Assembly: GCF_001632365.1 (NCBI RefSeq)
Contig: NW_024468517.1
Coordinates: forward strand, 130,145 to 194,144
Origin: Laetiporus sulphureus 93-53
Lineage: Eukaryota; Basidiomycota; Agaricomycetes; Polyporales; Laetiporaceae
Direction of reading: 5' to 3'
Length of the DNA: 64,000 nt
Part shown: piece by piece, positions 35,001 to 45,680 of the stretch
How positions within the stretch are numbered: position 1 is the stretch's first letter
Layout of the letters: every line of letters starts with the position of its first letter
Notes under the pieces: model-generated
Databases searched by the model: none
The model's input: the letters and a program-made list of their open reading frames with translations, nothing else
What the model was told of the DNA's origin: nothing
Position numbers and translations under genes: made by a program

Positions 35001-36865
35001 CACCTTTAGACTGGCTACCGAACCATGTTCTAGTTGTACATGTGGTGCTAGTCTTTGCGGTTCTCAACCCTCTGGTGATCCCGTTCAGCTTCGTCTATTA
35101 CTGCGTTGAAGCTAGTGAGTCAGAACAGCTGAATATCTTAGGACAGGATAGCTGATGGGAACCCAGCGGTCATTCGGAATCAGGTGCAGTAGGTGTAGCT
35201 GTGCCGTAGCACGATTCTAATGGCGTCATTTAGCTCTTGCATGTGTATGCGAAGAACTACGAGGGCAACGGGCAAAGGATCTTGATCAGGATTATCCGAT
35301 ACTCTTGCGACGGTAATCGTTCCTCGGCTTTATTGAGATATAGTATTGACCGGGTTTACAACCGCAGGGCTAATCTTGGCACAGGTTGGTGCTGATACAT
35401 TGAGAGTACTCCCGATCCGGGCTATAAACATATCTCCTAGGTTGTTTTCTTAGCCTACATGGTCGTCCTCAAGAAAACAGTTAATATCGCAGTATCGGCC
35501 GTCCTCGTTGTGCTGACAGCCGGTGGCAAGCTGCTGTACGTGCCTCGCGCTCGGTTTCGCTACTGGCGGCTGATGGTCCTTTGCAGCTTGACCAGACTGT
35601 GCAGAACCAAATTCGAGCGCGATGATCTCCTCGAGGCACAGATTATCTGTGGAATGGGGAACGCCACCGAGGCGCTACTCGATGAAGTGCAGCCCATCGA
35701 AAATAACGCTGCTGAGGCAGATCCACTGAAGAGGACTCAGCAGCGGAAAGGCTCGCATACATTGCCCGCGCGTGTTCACCCGACTCGTTTTCCTGACAGG
35801 ATCGATGACGGCTATGCGACAATTCCGAGACGGCCATACCATAGGACACGCAGAGGGTCTATTCCTTTTGGGCCTTCGCAATTTGATCTTATGGAGGACG
35901 TTCAGGAGGTCAAGGCCGTCAGTGGCAGTTCTCCCATCATTGACGACGGTAGAGAATACGGATTTAACGGGAAGGCCGATGTTCTCGTTTCCGAGCGGGC
36001 TCTGACATCCAAACCTGTGACGCCACATCCTCCGCATCCTGCATGGGACGACGAGTCCTCTCCGGACGTTCCATACGATAATCCTTATTACATCCGGCCG
36101 ATTCACGACGAGCTGTGGCTGCCGCGTGATCCGCTCGGCCCGCTCGACCTCGATGACACGGTCAACGTCCACCTGTGCTTGACGACGCAGCCCGGGTCCG
36201 GCAGGCTCGGCGCATGGCGGGAGGACGAGTATATCGCTTCGGGCGTCTCGTCCATTCTGATCAGTCGAGGGAGCGCAGGTGGAACCGGTGTTCGTGCCTA
36301 TAACGCCATGGCTCCGTTAAGACGACTCAATGGCAATGAGAAGATCGAGTTGCCGCCGGAGATCGAGTCTCGTTTGCAGACGTTGGACAGAGAGGGCGAT
36401 GCGGAAGTGGGCATGGCTTCTTGGCCGCCTCATAGGCAGCATGGATGGCGACAGTGGAGCAGCAGTGGTCGCTATTCGTCGCTGGAGCTCGGCTTGGGGG
36501 ACCCCATTGTGCCGGGTCGGAATGCATCGCGAGGCCTGAGGTCGACTCTCCGGCATGGTCTCCCATCCTCTTTCTTTACGTTCCCTCGTCATTTGCGCCA
36601 GGTTCGCTTTGATTCTGCGGAAGAGGAGATGGACACGCGGCAAGGAGGGCATCTGGCTCCTGCCGTTCCTGATGGGTTGCCAGTCACGGATGCCGGAATG
36701 AGCGCTGTTGGCGGAGTTGTCTCCCTTCGGGAGGCGGTGGTCGGTGAGGTTATTGTTGAGGAGGAGGCGATGCAGGATCGCCTGAGGTACGAAGAGGCTG
36801 AAGAAGAGAGGATAGAAGAACCGCGTTCGTGGTGGGCATCTTGGGTATTCGCCGGCGGGCAGTGA
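32092..36865 (+). CDS. CSC1/OSCA/TMEM63-type (DUF221) mechanosensitive cation channel
   Basis: The N-terminus is rebuilt from three short exons joined in phase: 32092-32132 (MATIQSRPFSKDY), 32187-32324 (first membrane helix INQSVIGGCIVLLCATAHEC, then basic KRKRRKTRR) and 32375-32401 (LYQGRSWAK). The main exon from 32448 starts RSTAPHPKGWPLSWVKKVLK. It carries two more helices, the cytosolic RNA-recognition-like region (VMVTNIPPALRLEKELKEYF) and STAFVTFIDPADARRACKSL. The C-terminal channel core follows in many small exons, including VWGFTISWVFPVSILVGLVS, FLIVNVLIFFCVGTATLQSF, VLVVHVVLVFAVLNPLVIPF and VVFLAYMVVLKKTVNIAVSA. A roughly 430-residue soluble tail ends ASWVFAGGQ. The family forms hyperosmolality/stretch-gated cation channels at the plasma membrane. 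Confidence 0.9.
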
Positions 36866-37075
36866 ACATTTTGTTCCGGTCCTAGTCTTTTTCTCCTAGA
36901 TACTGTTTCCGGGACTTTTGCGAGGATATGTGCAAACGATCACTGTAAATTCATCCGATGTCTCCTACGTATCGCTCTGACATCAGGCTCCCGAAGTATA
37001 ACTGCCCTCGCGTGTATCATACAACATCCCATTGTCCGCGAATGTCCCAGTGAACCCAAAATGTGTGAGGTTTAG

Positions 37076-37789
37076 CTAGTCATCTCTCCACACAACTTGT
37101 CCTGCCGCCCAGCGATCGCCCCACATCATCCGTTTATGATACACCTTGCGTAGTTCCTTAAACTCGCGGACAAAGTCGTCAATGTCCTTGCTGTTCGCGG
37201 CGACTGGCGATGGCTCCGCAGACGACGCTTGAACGAATTCGGATGCACGGGCTTCTGAGATATCATCCTGGGCGACCGTGGCGTGTCTCAGCCGCATCAA
37301 GAGGAACTGTGGAGTAAAGCGCTGAATCACAGATCAACATATCTGAAGGAGGGGGTATCAAAGAATGAAGCGAGGCAGACCTGGTACACCTCTTTTTGCT
37401 CCTTTTCCACTTCTTTCCATCTTGCTTCCAGACTCTTGGCCTCATCGAATGCTTGCTGTGTATCGTTGCGCAACGTATAGAGGGCATCCTGCAACGCGAG
37501 GTTGTTCTCTGCTGGAATGAATAGAACGATCTTGAATTGCCAACGCAGACGCACTCGCTATGGTCTCATTTGCGCTCCCAAGCTCGGCTTGTGCCTGGTA
37601 TAGAGCCTTGACCCGGTTCAGAGAGTGGAATATTGCCTGGAAATACACAGGATCGACGAGGAGCTCTTCCAGGTCTTCTCTCCTGTATGATAAAAGCGTA
37701 TGGTGAGACAGCTGCTACGGTTGCCTGAGTTTTGTGCTTTACGATAGGTGGGAGAGCTCGGAAAATTCTGCGAGCAAGGGGTCCGCCAT
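37076..37789 (-). CDS. VPS37: ESCRT-I subunit VPS37 (Mod_r domain)
   Basis: Exon 1 reads MADPLLAEFSELSHLS and splices with a GTAAAGC donor to REDLEELLVDPVYFQAIFHS, the typical Mod_r start in which a short conserved helix precedes 'LxxLLxDxxxF'. Later exons are VKALYQAQAELGSANETIA, ENNLALQDALYTLRNDTQQA with FDEAKSLEARWKEVEKEQKE, and RFTPQFLLMRLRHATVAQDD. The C-terminus is FKELRKVYHKRMMWGDRWAA then GQVVWRDD, stop at 37078-37076. The length, about 180-190 residues, is normal for VPS37. It forms a coiled-coil stalk with Vps23 and Vps28 and sorts ubiquitinated cargo at endosomes. It is tail to tail with the CSC1 gene. Confidence 0.88.
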
Positions 37790-38509
37790 GGGCGTAGTAG
37801 TGAAGCAGCCACAGGTAGCGCGGGGCCACAACGTCGACCACTAGATCACATCTAGATCCGATCTCACTCAAGCCACTGAGTGGTTTCCATCTTACGTGCC
37901 ATTTCTCTTCGACCCGCATACTATGCCTCCTCACTTGCGGCTCAACATGCCTCTGCACAAATATCCGAGTCGGAAGTCTCAGCGCTTGCCATTTTGAAGC
38001 GCAACTCACTGCGGCGGCAACGATATCCTCCTCATTATGATCATGGGTCAACTCAGGCCTACTCAGGCTTGGCTTGCGAAATGAACGTACTCCAGTCTCA
38101 TCCGAGCATTCATCGATGATCCTTTGCCCTGGACGCTCGGGCGGTGATACACCGCAAATCACTCATTGTCGGAAAACATGTATCACTCTCACGACATGCT
38201 ACGACATATTCCGCGTACTACATAGGATGCCAACATGTGGACCTTCCCGTCGTTCCCTAGCTATCTCGGGAACTCCAAAAACGTTGCTATGCATGTGCTC
38301 TGATGCAACATCGACTCGTCGATCACGACAAGTCTTCGCAGCTCGGACAGATGACCATCTGATCGTGGTGTTAGTCATCGTATTTCGAGTCAGGCTGTTG
38401 AGCACGCAGTCGCTCTCGCAGCATTCGTCACTCGGCCGGGACTCGAGTAAACTCGCATATATATACTTCGGTGTGTCTCTCCACGAGATCACTATAGCAA
38501 CCAAGCAGG
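37790..38509. other. Divergent intergenic region, VPS37 / cyanamide hydratase
   Basis: 720 bp between divergent start codons. Overlapping open frames on both strands (38074-38634 plus, 37566-38162 minus) overlap known exons and have no recognised domain, so I do not call them genes. It should hold both promoters. Confidence 0.45.
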
Positions 38510-39545
38510 ATGTCGAGGGACGACGTCGCATTCTACGGATTCACCCCTGTTCCCAGGGACCCGGACGTGCTATTCAAGGACCATCCGACTGCATCTGGCC
38601 CCAATCCAAAGCAAGAGCTTGTCGTCGCGTCTGACTTCCCACTGCCGGACTCATCTGTTGTCCGGGCGGTGAAAGACTTCGTGAAGGTAGTTGCGTTCTT
38701 GCGATGAGTGGATCTTGACTAAGTACTGGTGGTTTCGTACAGGCAGAACTCGATGAACAAACCTACAACCACAGCCACCGAGTCTACATCTATGGTTCGT
38801 AAGCCATCCTTGCAACGACCTCCATCGTTGTGGAGCTCACATGCTCGGGACAGGCACCGCGCTAGTGAAGACGCACTTTCCATCCTGGTTGTATGATTCC
38901 GAGACATACTACCTCGCGTGTCTGCTGCATGACATCGGCACCGCCAACCGGTTCCTGGCGAGCACCAAGATGTCGTTCGAGTTCAAAGGCGCGATCGTCG
39001 CCCGCGACCTGATCTTGCAGCAAGGCGGCCCGGAAGACCAGGCGGACAGCGTGTGCGATGCGATCATCAGGCACCAGGACATCTTTGTGAAAGGGTGCGT
39101 GAGTTGGAGGCTCCAGAGCGGAGAACGTTAAGCAGTGTATGCGCGCAGAGGGAATATCACTATGATCGGGCAGATCTTGCAACTCGCAACCATCCTCGGT
39201 AGGTCCTTCAGCGCCAAAGCCGACTCGCACTGCTGATAGACGGACTTTTCACAGACAATGTCGGACTGTACGCCCATCACCGTTTTCTAGATATCGGCTG
39301 GCTGATTATCGGCATTTTTCTGCAGTCGCGCGAATCTCATCCACCCACGTCTGATCGAGACAACCACGGCGGCCTTCCCTCGCAAGGGCTGGTCAGAGCA
39401 CTTTGCCCGCGTCATCGAGAAGGAGCTGACGCTGAAGCCGTGGTGCCACACTTCGACTTTCGAGCAGCCGAATTGGAAGGAGGGCGTTCAGAGCAACTTT
39501 GCGACAGACGTGAGGGGTAACGATGTGATGAAACCATTCGATTGA
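38510..39545 (+). CDS. HD-domain cyanamide hydratase-like protein
   Basis: The start MSRDDVAFYGFTPVPRDPDV leads to ELDEQTYNHSHRVYIYG (first HD-domain His). After an intron come TALVKTHFPSWLYDSETYYL and ACLLHDIGTANRFLASTKMS (the HD pair), then FEFKGAIVARDLILQQGG and VCDAIIRHQDIFVKG, NITMIGQILQLATILDNVG, a Trp/Phe-rich C-terminal block KGWSEHFARVIEKEL, and a terminus ...GNDVMKPFD (stop 39543-39545). This order is that of fungal cyanamide hydratase (urea hydro-lyase; DDI2/DDI3-like), which binds zinc through the HD residues and converts cyanamide to urea. Small exons (5-6) are needed and their edges are partly estimated. Other HD-domain phosphohydrolase activities cannot be excluded from sequence alone. 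Confidence 0.82.
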
Positions 39546-40428
39546 CTGGATATGCACCCATGGAAGGATGTGCGATGCGACATTTCGGCGAACGGTGATG
39601 TCGCCAGTCAGCAGTAAACTCCAGTCATATTATAGCATGATTAGTACCGAATAACGATGTGCAGGTAGTGTGAGCAAGTTGCTGTGTGAATCTGTGATAC
39701 ATCCTTGTGACAGCATCGAGCACGAACGCGTCAGTTGAACGCCGGCTTGTGAAGGTGTGTCCTCCTCATGATGCGCAGGTGAGTGTTCTGACATTGTATG
39801 GCCGCTGCCAGAGGTTCACGTCACGGTCTAAACGAAGTCTTCCTTTATTTCTTCAGACTCTTCATCCGCCTCCCGAGTCGTCTACATCTTACCACGTTGT
39901 GGTCTGCTGCTGCATACCGGTCATCATTGAATATGTGAAGACTCCTCTATTCATAATTTCAAACAGTAAGGGCCACCTTGGCATGCAACATTCGGCACGC
40001 TAATGTGCACGGCCAACAGATGAGCGGTTTCGAAACATATAGCAATAGCGCCTGACCGCCTGCTTCGCGTTTTGGAACCTGCAGAATGCACAAGCTCAGT
40101 GAGCGAACGTCGACGGATGCAGCTCGTCTGTCGTCTGCGCTGGCCGCGGTGGATGGTTTGCGGTCAAATTGGGGTGGCATGCCAGCGCGCTACGGTCGCG
40201 CCAATGGGGGACTGAGGGAGGAGTTTGGCGTGCACTAAGCGCTAATCACGAGGCGCTTCCATAGTTCATGGTCATTTTGGCGCGCGATCCTTTTCAAAAC
40301 GATCGTTTCCCGCGGACTGTCAACGATCCAAACAAGTTCATCGATTATCCCCAGTACTAGCAACGCAGCCAGAATACACACAACCACGTATCATTCCGGC
40401 CTATTTTATCTCCTCAGATAAACTTAGT
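39546..40428. other. Intergenic; left edge of the tandem duplication at about 40037
   Basis: No gene is recognised. From about 40037 the sequence (ACATATAGCAATAGCGCCTG) is homologous to 45938 onward (GCATATGGCAGTAGCGCCTG), so the duplicated unit starts inside this gap. DNA to the left of 40037 has no counterpart near 45900. Confidence 0.6.
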
Positions 40429-40752
40429 ATGGCATTTGACCTCTTCAATGAGAATGAACAACGTAATGCACCGCCGATGTCGGCTCACTCGTCGAAGTCT
40501 TTGATAGACTTCAGTGCGGACTGTAGCGGTACGCTATGCACCAGAGAAGCCAGTCTCCCACCTTCATCGCATTCGACAAACTTTGCGGCTGCGGCCGTTT
40601 ATAATGCGGTTTTCTTCAGCGAGCGGACGACGGTATGTCATCCTCCCAAGGTTACCTTGTCATGTGCGTACTGCAAATGCAACTCTACCACATCACAAAG
40701 CGACAAGTGGTGTCTGCACGGTAAGTCTTCATCCGCGTCGCATCGGATCTGA
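40429..40752 (+). CDS. Small hypothetical open frame in unit A
   Basis: A 107-codon frame starting MAFDLFNENEQRNAPPMSAH, Ser/Thr-rich with several Cys (CAYCKCNSTTSQSDKWCLHG). No family is recognised and no signal peptide or membrane helix is seen. The homologous inverted copy (59196 leftward on the minus strand) starts MAFDLLDKN and then has a TAA, so that copy is closed after nine codons. Coding-like sequence nevertheless resumes there (58624-59145). Unit B has lost this stretch entirely. Coding status is doubtful; it may instead be conserved intergenic DNA. Confidence 0.3.
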   Translation: MAFDLFNENEQRNAPPMSAHSSKSLIDFSADCSGTLCTREASLPPSSHSTNFAAAAVYNAVFFSERTTVCHPPKVTLSCAYCKCNSTTSQSDKWCLHGKSSSASHRI

Positions 40753-41644
40753 CGGTGACTTCTGCTGCTGTAATGCGCATCTTCCGGGCTGCGCAAACCT
40801 TGTACGGCTGGCAGAACCATATAATGTTCGCTACCAAGGAACGGAGATAGTATAACATGCCTTCTTCCAGCAAGAGCCGGTAATTATCGAATTCTGCGGT
40901 CGCATCGCTTTCGTATGTTTGCATCTGTCAAATACAGTGTCCATCAATAGTGCAATCTGAACTGCCACAGTGAGATGTGACCGGGACAGAGGGTTTTCTG
41001 ACTTCGATTGGTTGCATTGACCATGAGAGCGGGACCCTTTTAGCATCGTCGATTCTTCCATCTGGGACTACACTGAAAAGTGTTTCAGATTTGATATGGA
41101 TCTCTTCCGATGTTGACTACCTACCCCGAGTAACAGAAAATGGGGACATGGATGCGCCCGCGTGTCAATCAGTCAAATGAATGAAGAAGCATCCTAATTT
41201 GGCTGTCCGTTTCCTCTGTGAGGCATCTGATACGATGCAATCTTCGAGGTACTTATTGTCCTCGTTATTGACAGATGCGCACCGGCGTTATCAACCTTTC
41301 ATCGCCTCTGCACATTCGTGCATGGCATTTTCATAGTAATGTGGTCTGTGACACGATGTGGAAGTCACCTCTGGAATGCGTCTCTTCGTAGGTATTCATG
41401 AAACAGATGTGTATTAATGCTTTGACCCTCGATGGTGCTTTCTGACACATTCGATGCTTTGGCATCAAATCACAAATAAGTGAGTTCATGCCTAAGCTGA
41501 GAGCATATGGGACGCGAGGCTCTTGCATACCAACAAAATTCGCTGGGGCACCGCATCTGACAGTTCATCAATGTCATCCTCTATGCTATAAATTCTGGGA
41601 TTGATGTCATTCTGGGCTGTGATCCCTTCCACCTACAGAACCCC

Positions 41645-43304
41645 ATGTCTGCTCTGAGTGGTGTATATACAGATGAGTGTGTCAGCAGTCGTTATCGCGT
41701 TGTATTACATGCTAACGGCTTTCCAGTTATCGCCCGGAAGTAAGTTCTACTTTGTGGTTTCTGGACCACCCGGAACTTGGGTCAATCCATCTTGACAACA
41801 GCTGGTCGGACTCCTCTTCAATGTGGGACTACAATCTGCATTGACAGTGCAAACTTGTAAGTAGTCATCGACGTCCTATTGCGTGTTATATTTGACGAGT
41901 CGATTGAGACGTATATCATCTCTGCTTTCCTGATGATCCCTTTAACCAAAAGTGCCTGGGTAAGCCCCATCACTCACGGAGACATGCACTCCCAGCTGAC
42001 ATGACTGACACCAGTCTATCTCGTATGTATTTACGAGTGGGTCCAGACTGGATTGGTGGCTGTGAAGGTTTTTCGTTCCGTGCATGAGGCAATACTATCG
42101 GGGAACACTCTGGACTCCTTTTACAACATATGGTATCAATGGACCATCATCAATATCATGTGTGCTGTCCAGTCAGCCGCGGTGCAAACCTACTTTGCTC
42201 GCCGCATCTACATCCTTTCGCGGTCGCGCATAATCACAGGATCTGTCATTGCAGTGCGTATGCTGAGAGTTCTCAATTAGTGCCTGGTGACATTAATGTC
42301 TTCAACTATGCTCTGTTCCTTGCGGGCTAATTAGGTAACGTTAGGACAGATATGCATAGGAATCCTCTCCGCCCTCAGTAACATTCAAAGCGTGAGGTAT
42401 GTCATTGCTTATCATTTCATCGCTAATGCTTCAAGGGGTTTGAATGTGGATATTGACGCATCTTCTTCCGTGAACAGCTCAGCAGGTGCAACTATTGTGA
42501 GCGATGTAGGCTCTCTGTAAATTATATGCTAATATCTGCGCTAGGCTTGGCTTGTTGTAAGCGCTGTAGCCGACGTGACAATTGCCATAACGCTCGTCAT
42601 TTTGGTCAGTTCTACTGTGTACAAATTTACAGAATCCCTCAGAACCGCAGAACAGTTCCACAAAATGAAGAATGGGCTGAAGCAGACTGATATTCTCATG
42701 AAGCGTCTAGCTCGTATGGTCATTGAAACAGGCACATTGACGGGTACAGTATTTCTGAGCTGTGTAACTCTTCGTGAGAAGCTAAACTTGCCACCAGCCA
42801 CCACAGCCATTGCCGCTCTCGTTCTTTTGTTCACAGCGGTGGTACGTGTCGTACATGTTCATCATCGGCCATCGGCTCATCATCATAGCCATACAGGAGT
42901 GGACAATATGCCCGTAAGTCTCTGACGAGCCGCTTCTGCAAGCCGGCGCCACATTGACAAGCTCTGTGGCAGAATGCTCTTTCTCTCCAAACTGTACCGA
43001 CAGTTTCTCAGTTAGCAACGTCAGCACGCTGAAAACTCTGTATAGATACACCAATTCGGCATTGTTCACCCTGAACAACCGAGCCATCATCAAGTCTACG
43101 CAAGGTGAAGACGGAAGAACCGCCATCATGCTCAGCCCGACCGTCCCCCACTTGCACAATCACAATCATCCACTGGAAATTATGTCAGATGAACAGCGCA
43201 GCCCGATTGTCATCTCTATCGTTCGGGAAGAAGACGTCTATACCAGCGCGGTCAAGCATGAGGAAAGTGTAAGTTCATCGATGGACCTTTTTGAGTTGGA
43301 GTAA
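41645..43304 (+). CDS. DUF6534-type multipass membrane protein, copy A
   Basis: Mushroom-expanded family of about seven-helix membrane proteins of unknown function. Visible in order: LVGLLFNVGLQSALTVQT; then YVYHLCFPDDPFNQKCL (after an intron with acceptor ...TTGAG); VYLVCIYEWVQTGLVAVKVF; NIMCAVQSAAVQTYFARRIY with ILSRSRIITGSVIA; LAQMCIGILSALSNIQ; LAWLVVSAVADVTIAITLVI; FHKMKNGLKQTDILMKRLAR with MVIETGTLTG; ATTAIAALVLLFTAV; FLSKLYTNSALFTLNNRAII (the family's S.LY.NS.L..LN.R signature); and a hydrophilic His/Asn-rich tail ending SSSMDLFELE. An intron GTCAGT...AACAG precedes FHKMKNG. The ATG at 41645 corresponds to 46619 in copy B, but the first exons are uncertain. Confidence 0.75.
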
Positions 43305-43982
43305 CATCCAGATAATCTGTCCCTTGACCTCGTAGGTATGATCCGCCGCGCAGTAGGAAGGCCGACTTCCGTGGAGGACGTGACAGAACGCTATCGACTC
43401 ACACTGGCAGTTTACAAAGTACTGTAGTCTCCCGTGAACAAATTCAACAATTCCTTTGAACCTCCACGGGCTCCGGCTATCCTTGTCTGACGAGTACTGC
43501 CGCGTGCTTCTCGTACTATTTGTTCAATGTCTGCTTGCAAGTGTGCATTGATGTGCCAGGTCCGGACATGTCGATAAGCTGTGGTTTTAGTGTAAAAGTG
43601 CGCCGTTTCTTCCAGGATGATTGAACACAAATTTCTCGACAAAAAACGAGTTGTTTGTGCGAACGAGTTTCAGGTAGAGTTCGGTATGACAGGCGCTTAT
43701 GCGCTGGTTGACCGCAGGCATTTCCAACTTCTCCACCGCGGTGACCGTCAGCACTACACCTCCACCGTATTGATTCGCTGCTCAACGCACTCAGCACTGG
43801 CTTGCATGATGACTGAGAATTTTAGCCACTGGGCAGCACATGACGATGCTGTACTATGAGTAAGCCTCTGATGGCATGCACATCGTTCGGACGTGTCGGC
43901 GGTCGCAGCCCAATGCCCACACAGTCAACCCGCACGACCTGCAGCGCGTCCAACGACCCATACTCGATTTTCATTTCGCAAA
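43305..43982. other. Intergenic between DUF6534 copy A and SOD copy A
   Basis: About 680 bp conserved in unit B (48325-48989), and partly in the inverted copy (54935-55387). Minus-strand open frames of 60-90 codons occur in all three but contain no recognisable domain and are not kept at equal length. I read it as duplicated non-coding or promoter DNA. Confidence 0.5.
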
Positions 43983-44845
43983 ATGGACACCTACCAGCGA
44001 ACATGGCAGAACAAACAGCCCCTCGTGTTCACCGCGCTCGGCACCCTCGCCGCCGCGTTCCTCTTCTGGGTGGCGTTCCTCCGACCCGCGCCCGTCCCTG
44101 CGGTGCCGGTCATTACCAAGGTGCGTGCACGCGGCCCCATCCATCCTTCGTTCTCACTCAGGTTGGTCGTCCCCCCAGGCCGTTGCAGTGCTCAAAGGCG
44201 ACTCGGGTGTGAGCGGCACGGTGACGTTTGCACAGACAGTGCCGACGGCGGCGGTCACGGTCACCGGCGAACTGCGCGGGCTCGACCCACGCGCGGAGCG
44301 AGGCTTTCACATCCAGTACGTCGCGCTGTTTCTCCATCCACCCAATCTCTAAGATCAGTCTCGTTGACATGCACTAGTACTTCGGGTGACCTCTCCGCTG
44401 GCTGCGTCTCGGCCGGCGCGCACTATAATCCTCTGGGAAAGAAACATGGCGCGCCGTCTGCTGACGAGCGGCACGTCGGCGACCTTGGGAACGTGTTGAG
44501 CGATGCGCAGGGCGCGGTGCAGATCTCGATGGAGGACAGGCTGATTTCGCTGAACGGGCCGCTGAGCATTGTAGGGTCTGTCTAGGCGCTATGTACGCGT
44601 GTCTTTCCTGACGCTGACGTTTCGTGTCTCCTCCAGCCGTGCGGTCGTTCTTCACGCGGTGGGTGCTCGAATTCCGTGCATTCATTGCCTTGCTATCTCA
44701 TGTCCTCATAATCGCTCGTTAGGGAACAGACGATCTTGGAAAGGGCGGCAACGAAGACTCATTGCAGACGGGCAATGCGGGTGGCCGTGTGGCCTGCGGT
44801 GTTATCGGTAGGCCTCGCTTCCTTTCCGCACGCTCGCGTTTCTGA
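43983..44845 (+). CDS. Membrane-anchored Cu/Zn superoxide dismutase, copy A
   Basis: Five exons: 43983-44120, 44179-44315, 44378-44575, 44637-44658 and 44723-44845. The N-terminus ([12 protein letters not shown]) is followed by one membrane helix ([20 protein letters not shown]) and a short Pro linker. The SOD fold then starts [19 protein letters not shown]. Metal ligands are complete once spliced: GFHIH (the second His is made by the exon 2/3 junction, CA+T), [23 protein letters not shown] and [14 protein letters not shown]. The disulfide cysteines (GC near GDLSAGC and VACGVIG) and active-site Arg (GGRVAC) are present. The end RSRF is shared with copy B. The orientation of the anchor is inferred. 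The enzyme would dismutate superoxide at a membrane or outside it. Confidence 0.9.
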
Positions 44846-45309
44846 GAACCCAGCATCCGTCAGGAGTCTCTCAGTAGCTGTTCTCAGGTTCCCAAAGGAC
44901 CTATGGCTATGTCGTGTAAAATTCTGTATGTCACAAAATAACGGATCCGCAGTGCATATTGTCTCAATTCCTGATCAATGCGATCCAACGGCATGGCTTA
45001 TCGGTGACGGGGGCACTGAAAAGGTGGCGCGGCCGGTTTCTGTGTCATTTGATATCTCAATCCTGAAATTGACTCCGCTTGGCGATTCGCTGCTATCAAC
45101 AATAATAAATCCCATGTTGCGTTGGTTCGCTCAAATTTGAAACCGTCCCACCTGCAGCTGCATGTTCTGGTGCAAGAAACCTTAACCTCGATTTGGTTCT
45201 ACAGACGCCGACCTGGGTTCAATCCATCTGAAAGCTCTACTCAAGCTTGACTGGTACACGTGTACACCCCCACACCCGGAATCTGACGCTCGTAAATCGT
45301 CAATGCTTT

Positions 45310-45365
45310 CGATACGCCTTCTTCTGCGCACGGCGGACATCCCACGTCCCGTGAAACCCCACTCT
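45310..45365 (-). pseudogene. C-terminal stub of an Old Yellow Enzyme (unit A)
   Basis: Reading the minus strand gives WGFTGRG and then, after a lost base, the basic end VRRRRR. In unit B the same place (50374-50425) encodes WGFMGRGNVGRAHKKA and stop. The stub has a one-base deletion (GGGATGTC against GGGAATGTC) and its TAA stop has become TAT. Beyond 45365 the sequence jumps to DNA that in unit B lies upstream of the gene (52167 onward), so about 1.74 kb has been deleted. Confidence 0.7.
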
Positions 45366-45662
45366 CCGCTTGTGCCGAAGGCAAATATTCGCAACCTATC
45401 CGAACAAGCTCGCGGTGAATGCACAGGGAAATGGCACGCGTCAGGCTAGAAGCCCGGTGGAGCGTGGTGCGTATCGCTCATTGCGTGTTGAAGCGTGCCT
45501 TAAATCGCTCTCGAGACGCGGTCGCCTGGTACGTCGTTCGTGAACACTTCGGTACGGTGTCGCCGTAACCTAAGCTCCTCGACGGAATACATCGCGTGGA
45601 CTCAGAGCATAGATCCTGTTGTTGTCAGCATATATGTAGGCTGTAGAAAAACACGCGACGCG

Positions 45663-45680
45663 ACGCGTGACGTCACGCGT
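45663..45680. promoter_or_regulatory. Perfect palindrome with CRE-like and MluI-box motifs, unit A
   Basis: ACGCGTGACGTCACGCGT equals its own reverse complement. Its centre TGACGTCA is the consensus site of CRE/ATF bZIP factors, and each flank is an ACGCGT box (the MBF-type motif). The same 18 bp occur in unit B at 52308-52325 although surrounding DNA has diverged. Function is inferred. Confidence 0.45.

Noticed and set aside
37566..38162. Minus-strand open frame of 198 codons
   Set aside because: It overlaps the first exons of VPS37 in another frame and contains no recognisable domain.
43412..43797. Minus-strand open frames repeated in units A, B and C as a possible conserved gene
   Set aside because: Lengths and ends differ between copies and no domain is seen. 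Conservation is explained by the segmental duplication.
44290..44330. Loss of a copper-ligand histidine in the SOD (GFHIQ instead of GFHIH)
   Set aside because: The Q codon spans an exon end. Splicing at GTACGT restores His in both copies.
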